Shown here piece after piece: positions 7,333 through 17,946 of a stretch of 64,000 bases of DNA. The notes beneath the pieces were generated by a model that made no database searches, was not told where the DNA came from, and saw only the letters and a program-made list of their open reading frames with translations. Each line of letters starts with the position of its first letter. The stretch's first letter is position 1. The stretch comes from Melittangium boletus DSM 14713. GTDB taxonomy: Bacteria; Myxococcota; Myxococcia; Myxococcales; Myxococcaceae. The stretch covers positions 4,526,292-4,590,291 of the forward strand of contig NZ_CP022163.1 of the NCBI RefSeq assembly GCF_002305855.1, in the 5' to 3' direction. The position numbers and the translations under genes are program-made.

Positions 7333-9570
7333 ATGCTCCCACTGCCTCCGTCCGCTCGTTCTCCGCGTCTCCGCCCCTGGCTGGGGATGTCGGTGTTCCT
7401 CCTGACGCTCGTGAGCACCGTGTCCGGTTGCGGGGGCTACTACTATTACGAGGACGAGTCCTACTCGTCGCCCGGGCGGCCTGGGCATGGCCACTCGCCC
7501 GTGCCGGGCAAGGGCGACGTGCCGTCCTCGGGGGGACGTCCCAGCCCCACGACGCCGGACAGGCCGCCCGAGACGACTCCCACCCCCACACCGCGCGGCG
7601 GCTTCGTGGTGGTGACGGGCGATGACGCGGATGACCTCTGGCACTGCGAGGGCTCGGCGTGTGGTGGCCTCTACCCCGCGCTCTTCAAGGACGCGCTCGC
7701 GCGCTCTCGCTCGGGAGGCAAGGGCATCCTCGCCATCGGCGTGAACGACCAGCAGGCGCTCATCGCCTTCAACAGCTGGAACGATGCCGCCCAGGGCGGC
7801 CCTGGCGCCAAGGTCACCCACGCGCGCTCCACCGAGGACATCTCCCGCGTGGACTTCGCCCAGTACGCCTTCGTGTACCTGCCCTCGGCGGGCGAGCACA
7901 CGCTGGGTGGCCTCACCGCGCGGCAGATCGCCACCCTCAACGAGCGCCAGGCGGACCTGGCCCGCTTCGTCAATGAGAAGGGTGGCTCGCTGCTCGCGCT
8001 CACCCAGGCGGGCGTGGAGGGCGGTTGGGGCTTCCTGCCGGTTCCGCTCACCACCCAGGACACCTCGTTCGATGTCGCCGAGCCCACCGAGGCGCTCCAG
8101 GCCTTCGTCCCGAGCCTGACCGCCGTGGACCTGAGCCACAAGTCCTTCCACAACGTCTTCACGGGGCCGAGCGGCTACTCGGGCCTCCAGGTGCTCGCCG
8201 TCAACGACGAGGCCTACCACCCGCATGTGGGCCAGCCGGTGATGCTCGGCGGTACCTCGGTGGTGCTCTCCGCCGAGGACTGCGAGGACGGGAAGGACAA
8301 CGACGGCGACGGCCAGGTGGACTGGGAGGACACCGACTGCCACGTGTGCGGCAACGGGCACGTGGACCCGGGCGAGACGTGTGACGATGGCAACACGGTG
8401 AGCGGGGATGGGTGCGGCGCCACGTGCACCCAGGAGAACCGCGCTCCCGAGGTGACGTGCCGGGACGTCTCGGTGTGCACGGATCCGGGCGTGTGTGTCG
8501 CCACGAGCCCCAGCGGCATGGCCTCGGCGGTGGACCCGGATGGAGACGCCATCTCCTGGGACGCGCATCCGGTGGGGCCCTACGCTCCGGGCTCGTACGG
8601 CGTCTGCGTCACCGCGTCGGATGGCCAGAAGCAGGACTCGTGCTGGTCCGACGTGACGGTGCGCGACTGCGAGGCCCCCACGCTCACGTGCCCGGCGGAT
8701 TTCCAGGTGGAGTGCTCCGCCGAGGGCGTGGCGCTCGTGCAGCCTCCCGAGGCGAGTGCCCGGGACAACTGTGGCCCCGCCCCGGTGGCGCCGCCCAAGG
8801 CGACCGCCCTGCCGCTCGGTGCTCACGCGCTCACCTACACGGCGACGGACTCTTCCGGCAACACGGCCACCTGCTCGACCCGGGCGCTCGTGGTGGACAC
8901 GAAGGCGCCTGCCGTCTCGTGCCCCCCAGCCATCACCGCCGAGTGCACTGGCCGCAACTCCGCCTGGGTGAAGCCGGGCTCGGCGCAAGGCGCGGACAGC
9001 TGCTCCCCGGTGACGCTCAAGGGGCCGGAGGCGGACTTCTACCCGCTCGGCACCAGCACCGTGCGCTACACGGCGAAGGACACCTCGGGCAACGAGGCCT
9101 CGTGCACCTCCACCGTCCAGGTGGTGGACGAGACGCCGCCCGCGGTCACCCTGACGCCGCCCGCGCCCCTGTGGCCGGTGGATCAGGACTACCGCACCGT
9201 GCGCCTCGAGGACTGCATCACCGTGTATGACCGGTGCAGCGGTGGGCTCACCCAGACGGGCGCCACGGCGTCCATCTCCTGCGTGGCCTCGGATGAGGCC
9301 CAAGGCTCGGGCGCGCCGGACATCGTCTTCGTGGACGCGACCACCGTGAAGGTGAAGGTGGCGCGCCAGGCCGAGGGCGATGGCCGCGTGTACTCGGTGC
9401 ACTTCGAGGTGCGCGACGCGGCGGGCAATCGGACCCAGGGCATCTGCCCGGTGGGCGTGCCGGTGGAGCGGGGCACGCCGGTGACCGACAGCGGCGAGCA
9501 GTGGCGCTCCTGCCTGTCCACCGACGAGGCCTCGCGGTCGTGGAAGCCGGTGGTGTCGCGGGGGCCGTAG
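7333..9570 (+). CDS. Large lipoprotein with Cys-rich DGN repeat and HYR domains
   Basis: I start at the ATG at 7333, which follows TTGGGGA and gives a proper lipoprotein leader ending VSTVSGC; an in-frame ATG at 7288 adds 15 residues. Mature residues about 90-310 form an alpha/beta domain of unknown family that resembles a ThuA/amidotransferase-like fold in its layout. Next comes the myxobacterial Cys-rich motif CGNGHVDPGETCDDGN (DUF4215-like), then at least two HYR-type immunoglobulin-like modules (CPADF...YTATDSSGNTATC; CPPAI...YTAKDTSGNEASC) and a third, more divergent one. Such modules act in adhesion or scaffolding at the cell surface. The gene is alone between the Septu-like pair and a convergent phosphoesterase gene. 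A specific function cannot be given. Confidence 0.88.
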   Translation: MLPLPPSARSPRLRPWLGMSVFLLTLVSTVSGCGGYYYYEDESYSSPGRPGHGHSPVPGKGDVPSSGGRPSPTTPDRPPETTPTPTPRGGFVVVTGDDADDLWHCEGSACGGLYPALFKDALARSRSGGKGILAIGVNDQQALIAFNSWNDAAQGGPGAKVTHARSTEDISRVDFAQYAFVYLPSAGEHTLGGLTARQIATLNERQADLARFVNEKGGSLLALTQAGVEGGWGFLPVPLTTQDTSFDVAEPTEALQAFVPSLTAVDLSHKSFHNVFTGPSGYSGLQVLAVNDEAYHPHVGQPVMLGGTSVVLSAEDCEDGKDNDGDGQVDWEDTDCHVCGNGHVDPGETCDDGNTVSGDGCGATCTQENRAPEVTCRDVSVCTDPGVCVATSPSGMASAVDPDGDAISWDAHPVGPYAPGSYGVCVTASDGQKQDSCWSDVTVRDCEAPTLTCPADFQVECSAEGVALVQPPEASARDNCGPAPVAPPKATALPLGAHALTYTATDSSGNTATCSTRALVVDTKAPAVSCPPAITAECTGRNSAWVKPGSAQGADSCSPVTLKGPEADFYPLGTSTVRYTAKDTSGNEASCTSTVQVVDETPPAVTLTPPAPLWPVDQDYRTVRLEDCITVYDRCSGGLTQTGATASISCVASDEAQGSGAPDIVFVDATTVKVKVARQAEGDGRVYSVHFEVRDAAGNRTQGICPVGVPVERGTPVTDSGEQWRSCLSTDEASRSWKPVVSRGP

Positions 9571-9583
9571 CACCCCGGGAGGC

Positions 9584-10324
9584 TCAGGGCTCTCCGTCCA
9601 GCAGCAGGGGCGAGAAGCCCGCCGCGTCACAGGACGCCAGCACGTAGCGGATGCCGGCGCGCTCCCCGGTGAATCCCGCCGGGATGCCGCCCGCGTGCAG
9701 GTGCCCGTAGACGCACACCTTGGGCTGATAGGCCTCGATGGGCCCGAGGAACGCCGTGGGCTTCTCGTTGGCGTAGATGGGCGGGAAGTGCACGGCCACC
9801 ACGCGGGTGAGGGGCGTGGGGCTCTCCTTCTCCTTCTTCTCCGCGTCGGCGATGGAGGTGGCCAGCCGCCGCGTCTCGCGCTCCACGTAGCCCGCGTCGC
9901 CGCTCTCGTCGCCCATCTCTCCGCCGGGCATGGGAGGCGCCTCGGGGGCCGTCCACAACCGCGTGCCGGCGATCACCCACCGGCCGATGACCACGGAGCT
10001 GTTGTGCAGGAAGCCCTCGATCGTCTTGTACGGCTCCAGGAGCCGGCGCAGCTTGGCGGCCGAGTCTCCCCACCAGTAGTCGTGGTTGCCGCGCACGAGC
10101 ACCTTGCGCCCCGGCCGCTCGTCCAGCCACTTCAAGTCCTCCAGCACCTCGCTCGGGCGGGTGGCCCAGGAGATGTCGCCCACCACGAGCACCACGTCCT
10201 CGGGGCGCACCTTCTCGTCCCAGGCGCGCTGCAACGGCAGCGGGTGCTCCGTCCAACCGAAGCGGTGCATGTCCTTGTTGCGCGTGGAGGGCAGGTGGGT
10301 GTCGCCGATGGCGAAGAGACGCAT
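9584..10324 (-). CDS. Calcineurin-like metallophosphoesterase
   Basis: Predicted 246 aa cytoplasmic protein. The metal-binding motifs are in order: GDTHLP at residues 7-12, VVGDISWA near 48, VRGNHDYWWG near 77, and GHLHAGG near the C-terminus. This is the binuclear-metal phosphoesterase fold and the length fits small YkuE/MPP-type proteins. The substrate is unknown. The gene is preceded by an AGGAGG-like site (rev. strand 10329-10334) and is convergent with the large lipoprotein; only 13 bp separate their stops. Confidence 0.93.
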   Translation of the reverse strand: MRLFAIGDTHLPSTRNKDMHRFGWTEHPLPLQRAWDEKVRPEDVVLVVGDISWATRPSEVLEDLKWLDERPGRKVLVRGNHDYWWGDSAAKLRRLLEPYKTIEGFLHNSSVVIGRWVIAGTRLWTAPEAPPMPGGEMGDESGDAGYVERETRRLATSIADAEKKEKESPTPLTRVVAVHFPPIYANEKPTAFLGPIEAYQPKVCVYGHLHAGGIPAGFTGERAGIRYVLASCDAAGFSPLLLDGEP

Positions 10325-10496
10325 GGATTCCTCCTAACCCAACCCGTCCCCGCGCGTCGTCCCCGTCGGTGGGCACTTCCCAACGCTTCCCTGGAACATG
10401 TTGGTATTGAAAGTAAAGCGGACTTTTCCCGTGGAAGCGGAAAATGTATGGTGTTGGATGCCGTCCCCTCCCATCCCCTCGCAGAGGAGTGCCCGT

Positions 10497-12098
10497 ATGC
10501 GTCCGTTCCGTCAGCCACTGGTGGCCGCCACCCTGGCGTTGTCCCTGGCCGCTTGTGGCCCGCAGGAGTCCCTGGAAGCCGCCGCGCCCTCCTCCGTGGA
10601 AGACGCGCGCACTCCCGCGCAGCGCGAGGCCGAGCGCACGCCGTATGAATTGGACGCGGCGTTCGCCCGGGCCGGCCAGGACTTCCAGGTACCGGCGGAA
10701 CTGCTCAAGGGCATCGCCTACGCGGAGACGCGCTTCGAGATGATCCAGGGCCACCAGGAGTTCGAGGGTGTGCCGGCGGCCTCGGGCCTGATGGCGCTGC
10801 GGGGCGACAACCTGACGGAAGGTGCGCGGTTGGCGGGAGTGAGCGTGGAGGAGGCGCGCACCCAGCCGGAGGCGAACATCCGGGCGGCGGCGGCGCTGCT
10901 GTCGCGGTGGGCCCAGGCGGAAGGCATCGCGCGCGAGGACGTGGGCGCGTGGGCTCCGGGGGTGGTGAAGCTCAGCGGCATCACGAACCCCGAGGCGCAG
11001 GCGCAGTACGTGCACCGAGAGGTGTACGGGGTGATGCGCTCGGGCGTGGTGGCACAGACGCCGGCGGGCGGCGTGGCGGTATCGCTGATGCCTGGCGAGG
11101 TGCGGGCGAAGTTCGCCTCCCCGAGCGTGCACGCGATGGCGGCGGGTCCCGACTACGCGTCGGCCGTGTGGCGCGCCTCGCCCAACTACAACGCGCGGCC
11201 CACGGGCTCGGGCGGCGGCGTGCAGGTCATCGTCATCCACACGTGCGAGAGCAGCTACGCGAGCTGCTGGAGCTGGCTGGTCAACACCGAGTCCGGCGTG
11301 AGCGCGCACTACGTGGTGAACGAGAGCGGCAGTGAAATCTCCCAGCTGGTGCGCGAGTCGAGCCGCGGCTGGCACGTGGGCGCCACGTACGTCAGTTCGC
11401 TCAACGGCGGCCAGATGACCCATCTGGAGGGCACGTCGGTGAACAACTTCGCGGTGGGCATCGAGCATGGCGGCTCGGCCAGCCAGTCGAGCTTCCCGGC
11501 GGGGCAGATCGAGGCCTCGGCGAAGCTCACGTGCGACATCTCGCGCGACAACAGCGTGCCGCGCGACGGCTACCACATCGTGGGCCACGGCAAGCTCCAG
11601 CCCTACAACCGCACGGATCCGGGTCCCAACTGGCCGTGGAGCTCGTACCTCGCCCGGGTGCAGGAGCTGTGCGGGGACGCGCTCATCATCGACAGCAACA
11701 ACGACTACAACGACGCCTCCAAGGGCTACATCCAGGTGTCGAGCAACTGGACGTCCTCGGCGAGCGTGGCGGGCTACTACGGCTCGGGCTACTGGTACGC
11801 GAGCACCCAGGCCATCTCGGACCCGGCGACGTTCTCCTTCTACCTGTCGGCGGCGGGCACCAAGACGATCGACGCCTGGTGGACCTCGGGCACGGATCGC
11901 TCGACGGCGGCGCCCTTCCTCGTCCTGGACGCCAGTGGCAAGCAGCTGGCCAAGGTGGTGGTGAATCAGCAGACGGGGGGCGGCACGTGGAACACGCTCG
12001 GCACCTACGCGTTCCCGGCCGGGTGGAACAAGGTCCAGCTCAGCCGCTGGACCACCACGGGCTCGGTGGTGATCGCCGACGCACTCCGCGTGCGCTGA
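10497..12098 (+). CDS. Lipoprotein N-acetylmuramoyl-L-alanine amidase, tandem copy 1
   Basis: The ATG at 10497 follows GAGTG and gives a lipoprotein leader ending SLAAC; an in-frame start at 10398 is too far upstream. Predicted 533 aa. Residues about 50-150 resemble a lytic-transglycosylase-like helical domain ([14 protein letters not shown], then ASGLMALRG). Residues about 235-390 form an amidase_2 zinc domain: [15 protein letters not shown], and [10 protein letters not shown] with DPGPNWPW. The last 140 residues are a golvesin/Xly-type carbohydrate-binding-like module (IIDSNN ... [11 protein letters not shown] ... KVQLSRW). The predicted role is cleavage of peptidoglycan stem peptides from the cell surface, possibly in predation or remodelling. 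A near-identical paralogue follows at 12274. Linkage of the three domains is seen; activity is inferred. Confidence 0.9.
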   Translation: MRPFRQPLVAATLALSLAACGPQESLEAAAPSSVEDARTPAQREAERTPYELDAAFARAGQDFQVPAELLKGIAYAETRFEMIQGHQEFEGVPAASGLMALRGDNLTEGARLAGVSVEEARTQPEANIRAAAALLSRWAQAEGIAREDVGAWAPGVVKLSGITNPEAQAQYVHREVYGVMRSGVVAQTPAGGVAVSLMPGEVRAKFASPSVHAMAAGPDYASAVWRASPNYNARPTGSGGGVQVIVIHTCESSYASCWSWLVNTESGVSAHYVVNESGSEISQLVRESSRGWHVGATYVSSLNGGQMTHLEGTSVNNFAVGIEHGGSASQSSFPAGQIEASAKLTCDISRDNSVPRDGYHIVGHGKLQPYNRTDPGPNWPWSSYLARVQELCGDALIIDSNNDYNDASKGYIQVSSNWTSSASVAGYYGSGYWYASTQAISDPATFSFYLSAAGTKTIDAWWTSGTDRSTAAPFLVLDASGKQLAKVVVNQQTGGGTWNTLGTYAFPAGWNKVQLSRWTTTGSVVIADALRVR

Positions 12099-12111
12099 CA
12101 CGTGTCTCTTC

Positions 12112-12165
12112 GGTGGATCGGCTTCGCACTCTGGGTGGAGGGCCGATCCACTGAAGTCTTTTCTC
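12112..12165 (+). terminator. Candidate terminator after amidase copy 1
   Basis: A perfect 10-bp inverted repeat, GTGGATCGGC (12113-12122) and GCCGATCCAC (12142-12151), starts 14 bp after the stop of the first amidase gene and is followed by a short pyrimidine/T-rich tract (TCTTTTCTCT). The 19-nt loop is long for an intrinsic terminator, so an mRNA-stabilising hairpin or an operator is also possible. Confidence 0.5.
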
Positions 12166-12273
12166 TGAAGACAAGAAAAACTGGCTTCCCTTGGGATCCA
12201 GGACAAGGCATTTTGACGGGCCCTCGCCCCCTGGAGGGGGCCGAGTCGCCGTCCATCCCCAAGGAGTGCTCGC

Positions 12274-13902
<1,629 letters not shown>

Positions 13903-13914
13903 TGATGAGGCGTG

Positions 13915-15036
13915 ATGACGCGTGAGTGGCTGAAGCGCTGGGGACGGGGTGGGGGGCGGCGGTGGGCCGTGCTCGCCCTGGCCCTGGCTGGATGCGGCAA
14001 GGTGGGCGGGTGCGGTGCTTCCGGCCCCCTGTCCGAGTCGGAACGGCGCTCCCTGCCGGGCGTCATCGCCTTCGTGTCGGAGCGGGCGCCCCAGCGCGAT
14101 GTCTGGCTGGTGCGGCCCTCCACGGGCGAGGAGACTCAACTCACGCGGGGTCCCGAGGATGAGTACCCCGCCGCGCCGTCTCCGGACGGCTCGGCGGTGA
14201 TGGTGGTGGCCTCGGCGGAGATGCAGGGGCTGCACGTGGAGCAACTGCGGCTGGCCCCGCTCGATGGCGGCCCCGTGGTGAACGTGACGCCGCCCCGCTC
14301 ACGGGCGCGCAACCCGAGCTGGGCGCCGGATGGCCGCTGGTTCGTGGTCGAGTCGGATGCCCAGGGTTTCAGCGACGTGGTGCGGCAGGCGCCGAGCGAG
14401 GGCGCGGAGGTGCTGCCGCTGGCCACGGCGCGCGAGGGCAACTTCGAGCCGAGCGTGTCCCCGGATGGAACCCAGGTGGCGTTCGTGTCCAGCCGCTCGG
14501 GGGACCCCGAGGTCTACGTGATGAAGGCGGATGGCTCGGACGTGCGCCAGCTGACCACCTTCCACAGGGAGGACATGGCGCCGCTCTGGAGTCCCGATGG
14601 CCAGTGGATTTCGTTCCTGAGCGACCGGGAGGGCCGCGTGCGGCTGTTCGTGGTCAAGCCGGACGGGACGACGCTGCGCGCGGTGTCCGGGAAGGCGAAG
14701 CTGGGCGAGGAGCGCGAGCCCGCGTGGAGCCCGGATGGGCGCAAGCTGGTCTTCGTGGCGCCGTCCAAGGCCAAGGACGCTCAGGGCACCCAGGCGCGCA
14801 TCTGGTTGGTGGACCTGGCGGGCGGCGGCGAGCCGGTGGCGCTGACGGACGGCAAGGCCGTGGATGATCAACCGGCGTGGAGTCCGGACGGCAAGTACCT
14901 GGTGTTCGCCTCGGACCGGCTGGGAGACGTGGAGCTGTTCCTGATGCGGGCGGATGGGAGCGGACAGACGCGGTTGACCACGTCCCCGGGCGCGGATTGG
15001 CTGCCGCGCTGGTTCACTCCGCCGGGTGGAAGGTGA
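13915..15036 (+). CDS. TolB-like beta-propeller lipoprotein
   Basis: Predicted about 373 aa (ATG at 13915; GTG at 13912 would add one residue). A short Arg/Gly-rich n-region and hydrophobic core end in LALAGC, a lipobox. The rest consists of about six WD40-like PD40 repeats, each with a (W)SPDG core: PSPDGS, NPSWAPDGRW, PSVSPDGTQ, PLWSPDGQW, PAWSPDGRK, PAWSPDGKY. This is the TolB/DPP-type six-bladed propeller found in periplasmic scaffold proteins. It lacks the N-terminal TolB domain, so it is not a canonical TolB. It starts 12 bp after the second amidase gene and may be co-transcribed with it. Its 3' end overlaps that of the opposing gene by 23 bp. Confidence 0.9.
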   Translation: MTREWLKRWGRGGGRRWAVLALALAGCGKVGGCGASGPLSESERRSLPGVIAFVSERAPQRDVWLVRPSTGEETQLTRGPEDEYPAAPSPDGSAVMVVASAEMQGLHVEQLRLAPLDGGPVVNVTPPRSRARNPSWAPDGRWFVVESDAQGFSDVVRQAPSEGAEVLPLATAREGNFEPSVSPDGTQVAFVSSRSGDPEVYVMKADGSDVRQLTTFHREDMAPLWSPDGQWISFLSDREGRVRLFVVKPDGTTLRAVSGKAKLGEEREPAWSPDGRKLVFVAPSKAKDAQGTQARIWLVDLAGGGEPVALTDGKAVDDQPAWSPDGKYLVFASDRLGDVELFLMRADGSGQTRLTTSPGADWLPRWFTPPGGR

Positions 15037-15853
15037 CGACGAGCGCGGCGCCCGGGGCGGCGCCCACGTTGCGCTTCATGTAGACCTTCTCGCCCTTCAC
15101 CGCGAGCTCGAAGACCTCCGGCGCCGTGCCCGAGTGCACGTAGACGAAGAGGCCCGTCTCGCTCGTGAGCTTCTGGTCGGCGCTCTGGAAGTCCGCGCTG
15201 GGGTAGTAGATGTGCGCGGTGACGCCGTTGTTCTCACCCACCAACCGAGCGCCCGCGCGGGGCGCGCCGGACGCGTCCACCACGCGGCCGAGGATGAAGC
15301 CCGCCTCCTTCAAGGTGCCCGCCCGTCCTTCGCTCCGGGTCCGGATGGCCTTCTCGCCCACCGCGTGCGTCAGGGCGTCATGGAAGGCATCGGGCAGGGC
15401 CCAGACGCGCGTGCCGACGAGATCCAGGGTCGGCCGCGTGCGCGTGAAGACGGTGTCGAAGAGGATGGTGGAGCTGCGCACGAAGCCCTCGTGCTCCAGG
15501 CGCGCGGCGAGGCTCAGGTGGATGCCATTCACGGCCACGCCGGGCACGGAGAAGCCTCCGCCGCTGTCCACGACGCCCTGGGCGAGCACGGCGTGCTCGT
15601 CATTCACGCCCACGCCCAGGGGCTCCTCGAGCGTGAGGGTGAAGCCCTCGAGCACGGGCGTGCCCTGGCCCTGGGCCGCGAGCAGCCGCATGGCCTCGGG
15701 ATACACCTCGGCCTGGCCGGAGACGGTGATGGTCGGGTTGTCCGGATCGATCGCCGTGCCCGTTCCGTCGGACTCCGGCTCCAACCCGGGACCACAGGCG
15801 GCCGGGGCGAGACCCAGAAGCGCGCAACAGAGGATGACAGTCGGACGTTTCAT
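15014..15853 (-). CDS. Lipoprotein with carboxypeptidase-regulatory-like fold
   Basis: The ATG at 15853 gives MKRPTVILCC and a lipobox (LAPAAC); an upstream in-frame start at 15898 adds an unlikely 15-residue extension. Predicted 279 aa. The C-terminal half contains GFILGRVVDASGAPRAGARL and later ETGLFVYV, the pattern of carboxypeptidase-regulatory-like/transthyretin-type beta sandwiches. The N-terminal half is also beta-rich. No enzyme motif is visible. It probably sits on the inner or outer membrane facing the periplasm. It is convergent with, and overlaps, the propeller gene. Confidence 0.85.
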   Translation of the reverse strand: MKRPTVILCCALLGLAPAACGPGLEPESDGTGTAIDPDNPTITVSGQAEVYPEAMRLLAAQGQGTPVLEGFTLTLEEPLGVGVNDEHAVLAQGVVDSGGGFSVPGVAVNGIHLSLAARLEHEGFVRSSTILFDTVFTRTRPTLDLVGTRVWALPDAFHDALTHAVGEKAIRTRSEGRAGTLKEAGFILGRVVDASGAPRAGARLVGENNGVTAHIYYPSADFQSADQKLTSETGLFVYVHSGTAPEVFELAVKGEKVYMKRNVGAAPGAALVVTFHPAE

Positions 15854-15946
15854 GACTGAGAGCCAAGCTCTCCATGCCTCGGCGCGTTGGCAATCCACCC
15901 CCCAGGTCCGAAGTGTCGACGGGCGGACGGGCTCGCTGAAGACACC

Positions 15947-15990
15947 GAAGGCCGCCTCCCCGCCTCGGAATGAGGAAGGAAGCGGCCTTC
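15947..15990 (-). terminator. Candidate terminator after the Pro/Gly/Ser-rich lipoprotein gene
   Basis: A perfect 9-bp inverted repeat, GAAGGCCGC at 15947-15955 and GCGGCCTTC at 15982-15990, lies 26 bp past the TAA of the gene ending at 16016. There is no clear U-run, so termination would be weak or factor-assisted. Confidence 0.45.
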
Positions 15991-16015
15991 ACGAGGACCC
16001 CACGCTCAGGCGTCG

Positions 16016-17062
16016 TTAACGGCTGCCCCACCCACCACTGCCCCGGCTGCTGCCACCGCGAGAGGAGCCACTGTCACGCGAGCCCCTGTCACGGGACGGC
16101 GAGGAGCCACTGTCGCGGCCGCCGCCGCTGCCCCAACTCCCACCGCTGCTGCCTCCGCCGCGGGACGGGGGCGGCGTGGAGGGGCTGCTGCTCCCGCTCC
16201 CCGAGCCCCAGCCGCCGCCGCGGCCGGGAGAGGACGAGCCCCCCGGGTTGTTGTCCCGGTCGGGACGGCGTCCCGGCGGGTCCGTGTTCGGGTTGCCCGG
16301 CGTATTCGGAGGAGGCGTGGGCGGGGTGGAGGGACTGCCGCCGCCCGGGGGGGACGGAGGCTGATTCGGGTTGCCGCCCCAACCGCCGCCGCTCGGGGGC
16401 CGCGAGCCGGAGCCCGTGCCCGGAGGCGGCGAGCCCCAACCGCCTCCCGAGTCGTTGCCCGAGGGCGGACGCGTGCCGTGGCCCGAGCCCGGGGGCGGAC
16501 GGTTGGGGGAGCCCGAGTCCCAGCCGCCGTCACGCGGACGCGACGGCGGAGGCGCGGAGGGCGAGTGGCCGCCACGGGGCGGGGGCGCGGGCGTGGCGTC
16601 GTGCGAGTTGCCCCACCCACCGGAGCGCGGGGGCGGCTGGTAATTGCTCGGCCGGGGCGCGGGCCGGTAGTTGTTGTAGACGTACACCGAGCGGCCGCGG
16701 TCCCAGTTGTACGTGCTGCCCGCGTAGGTGCGCGGGAAGTAGTCGTGGTGGTGGCGGCCGTGCAGGTAGCAGGTGTCGCCGCTCGGACCCGGGTGGTAGT
16801 CGTAGTACCAGACTTGGCGCGGACCCCGGTAGACGTACACTTGGTTGGAATAGGTGTACGTGTTGACGTCGACGGGCACGTAGTCGTGCACATGGTCGTA
16901 CGAGAGGGTGCACCAGCCCCCGTACGAGTCGGGGTGCTCGCCCATGTAGCGGTATTCGTAGGTGCTCACCGTCGAGTAACCGGCACGGTGGTGGGCATGG
17001 ACGACACAGCCCGAGCCCATGAGCAGGGCGGTCGGCAGAGCGAGGACGAGCAGGGGACGCAT
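16016..17062 (-). CDS. Lipoprotein with long Pro/Gly/Ser-rich tail
   Basis: I use the ATG at 17062 (348 aa), which opens MRPLLVLALPTALLMGSGC with a good lipobox; a start at 17110 is in frame but adds a non-hydrophobic leader. Residues about 20-150 are rich in Tyr and His (for example HAHHRAGY, HGRHHHDYFP) and could bind metals. The last 200 residues are low complexity: repeats of GGGWG, RPPSG, PPPGSG and Ser/Arg-rich ends. Such tails usually span the cell wall or are extracellular and disordered. I do not recognise a family. Codon use is typical of the genome, so the low complexity is a protein feature and not foreign DNA. Confidence 0.82.
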   Translation of the reverse strand: MRPLLVLALPTALLMGSGCVVHAHHRAGYSTVSTYEYRYMGEHPDSYGGWCTLSYDHVHDYVPVDVNTYTYSNQVYVYRGPRQVWYYDYHPGPSGDTCYLHGRHHHDYFPRTYAGSTYNWDRGRSVYVYNNYRPAPRPSNYQPPPRSGGWGNSHDATPAPPPRGGHSPSAPPPSRPRDGGWDSGSPNRPPPGSGHGTRPPSGNDSGGGWGSPPPGTGSGSRPPSGGGWGGNPNQPPSPPGGGSPSTPPTPPPNTPGNPNTDPPGRRPDRDNNPGGSSSPGRGGGWGSGSGSSSPSTPPPSRGGGSSGGSWGSGGGRDSGSSPSRDRGSRDSGSSRGGSSRGSGGWGSR

Positions 17063-17153
17063 GAGGGTTCTCCAGGGCCGGTGACGAGCCCACCCGGCGC
17101 ATTTCATCACGGCAACACGGGGATGGACGCGGGCTGGGTGCGGAAATTCAACC

Positions 17154-17825
17154 TCAGTGCACCACGCGCTCGCTGGAGCCCGGGCGGGGGGTGTACAGCT
17201 TGCCCAGGCACGAGAGGATGTGCTCGCGGTACTCGCTCACCTCGCGCAGGCCGCACACCATCCATCGGCCCGCGATGACGAGCGTGGGCACGCCCCGCAC
17301 GCCCCGGCTCGAGGCCAGCTCGTGCTCGTCGAGGATGAGCTTGCGCGTGTCGTCCGAGTGGTACGCCGCCGAGAAGGGCCCCATGTCCAGGCCCACGCGG
17401 CTGGCCAGCTCGAAGATGACGTCCGTGCGCGTCACGTTGATGCCCTGCTCCAGGGCGGCGTGCTGCATCATCCGCGCGAGCTGGGCGCGCGCCGTGGGCC
17501 CCTGCAGCCGCGCCGCTTCCAGCGCCATCAGCGCCGGGATGCTCGAGCGCGGCGCGTCTCCTCCCCGCCACAGCTCCGTCGTGAGCTGCCGCGCCACGGG
17601 CTCCGGCTCCTGCCGCGCCCGCTCCACCTCCGCGCTCAGCCCGCGCAGCTCCTTCTCCGTGGGCCGCTTGTCCTGCACGCGCAGCGGATAGGGTCGCACT
17701 CGCCAGCGGATGATGTCGCCGAACTCGTGTTTGAGGGTCTCCAGCCGCAGGTCGGCCAGATAGCACCAGGAGCACAACACATCCTGGTAGACGGTGATCC
17801 GCAGGGGCTTGGAGGCGGGCTTCAT
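17154..17825 (-). CDS. DsbA/FrnE-family thioredoxin-fold oxidoreductase
   Basis: Predicted 223 aa. The redox motif CSWCY lies at about residues 18-22 and the cis-proline loop GVPTLVI is near residue 184, with a helical insertion between them, which is the DsbA/2-hydroxychromene isomerase (FrnE) layout. There is no signal peptide, so it probably acts in the cytoplasm on thiols or glutathione-linked substrates. A further C-terminal Cys pair region (WMVCGL, ILSCLG) is present. The gene is preceded on its strand by a short gap from the RimK-like gene, so the two may be co-transcribed. Confidence 0.9.
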   Translation of the reverse strand: MKPASKPLRITVYQDVLCSWCYLADLRLETLKHEFGDIIRWRVRPYPLRVQDKRPTEKELRGLSAEVERARQEPEPVARQLTTELWRGGDAPRSSIPALMALEAARLQGPTARAQLARMMQHAALEQGINVTRTDVIFELASRVGLDMGPFSAAYHSDDTRKLILDEHELASSRGVRGVPTLVIAGRWMVCGLREVSEYREHILSCLGKLYTPRPGSSERVVH

Positions 17826-17946
17826 GCGAGGGCGCCCAGACTACGAAGGCCGCGCTCCTCTTGCCAATCCCCTCCAATCCACCCCCACCGAGCCCATTCC
17901 CAGGAGGGCCAGGCATGGGGCTTGGCCGCCCGCCTGCCCTTTCTTC

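Noticed and set aside
16640..17062. Metal-resistance or prion-like protein
   Set aside because: His/Tyr richness alone is not enough to support such a role.
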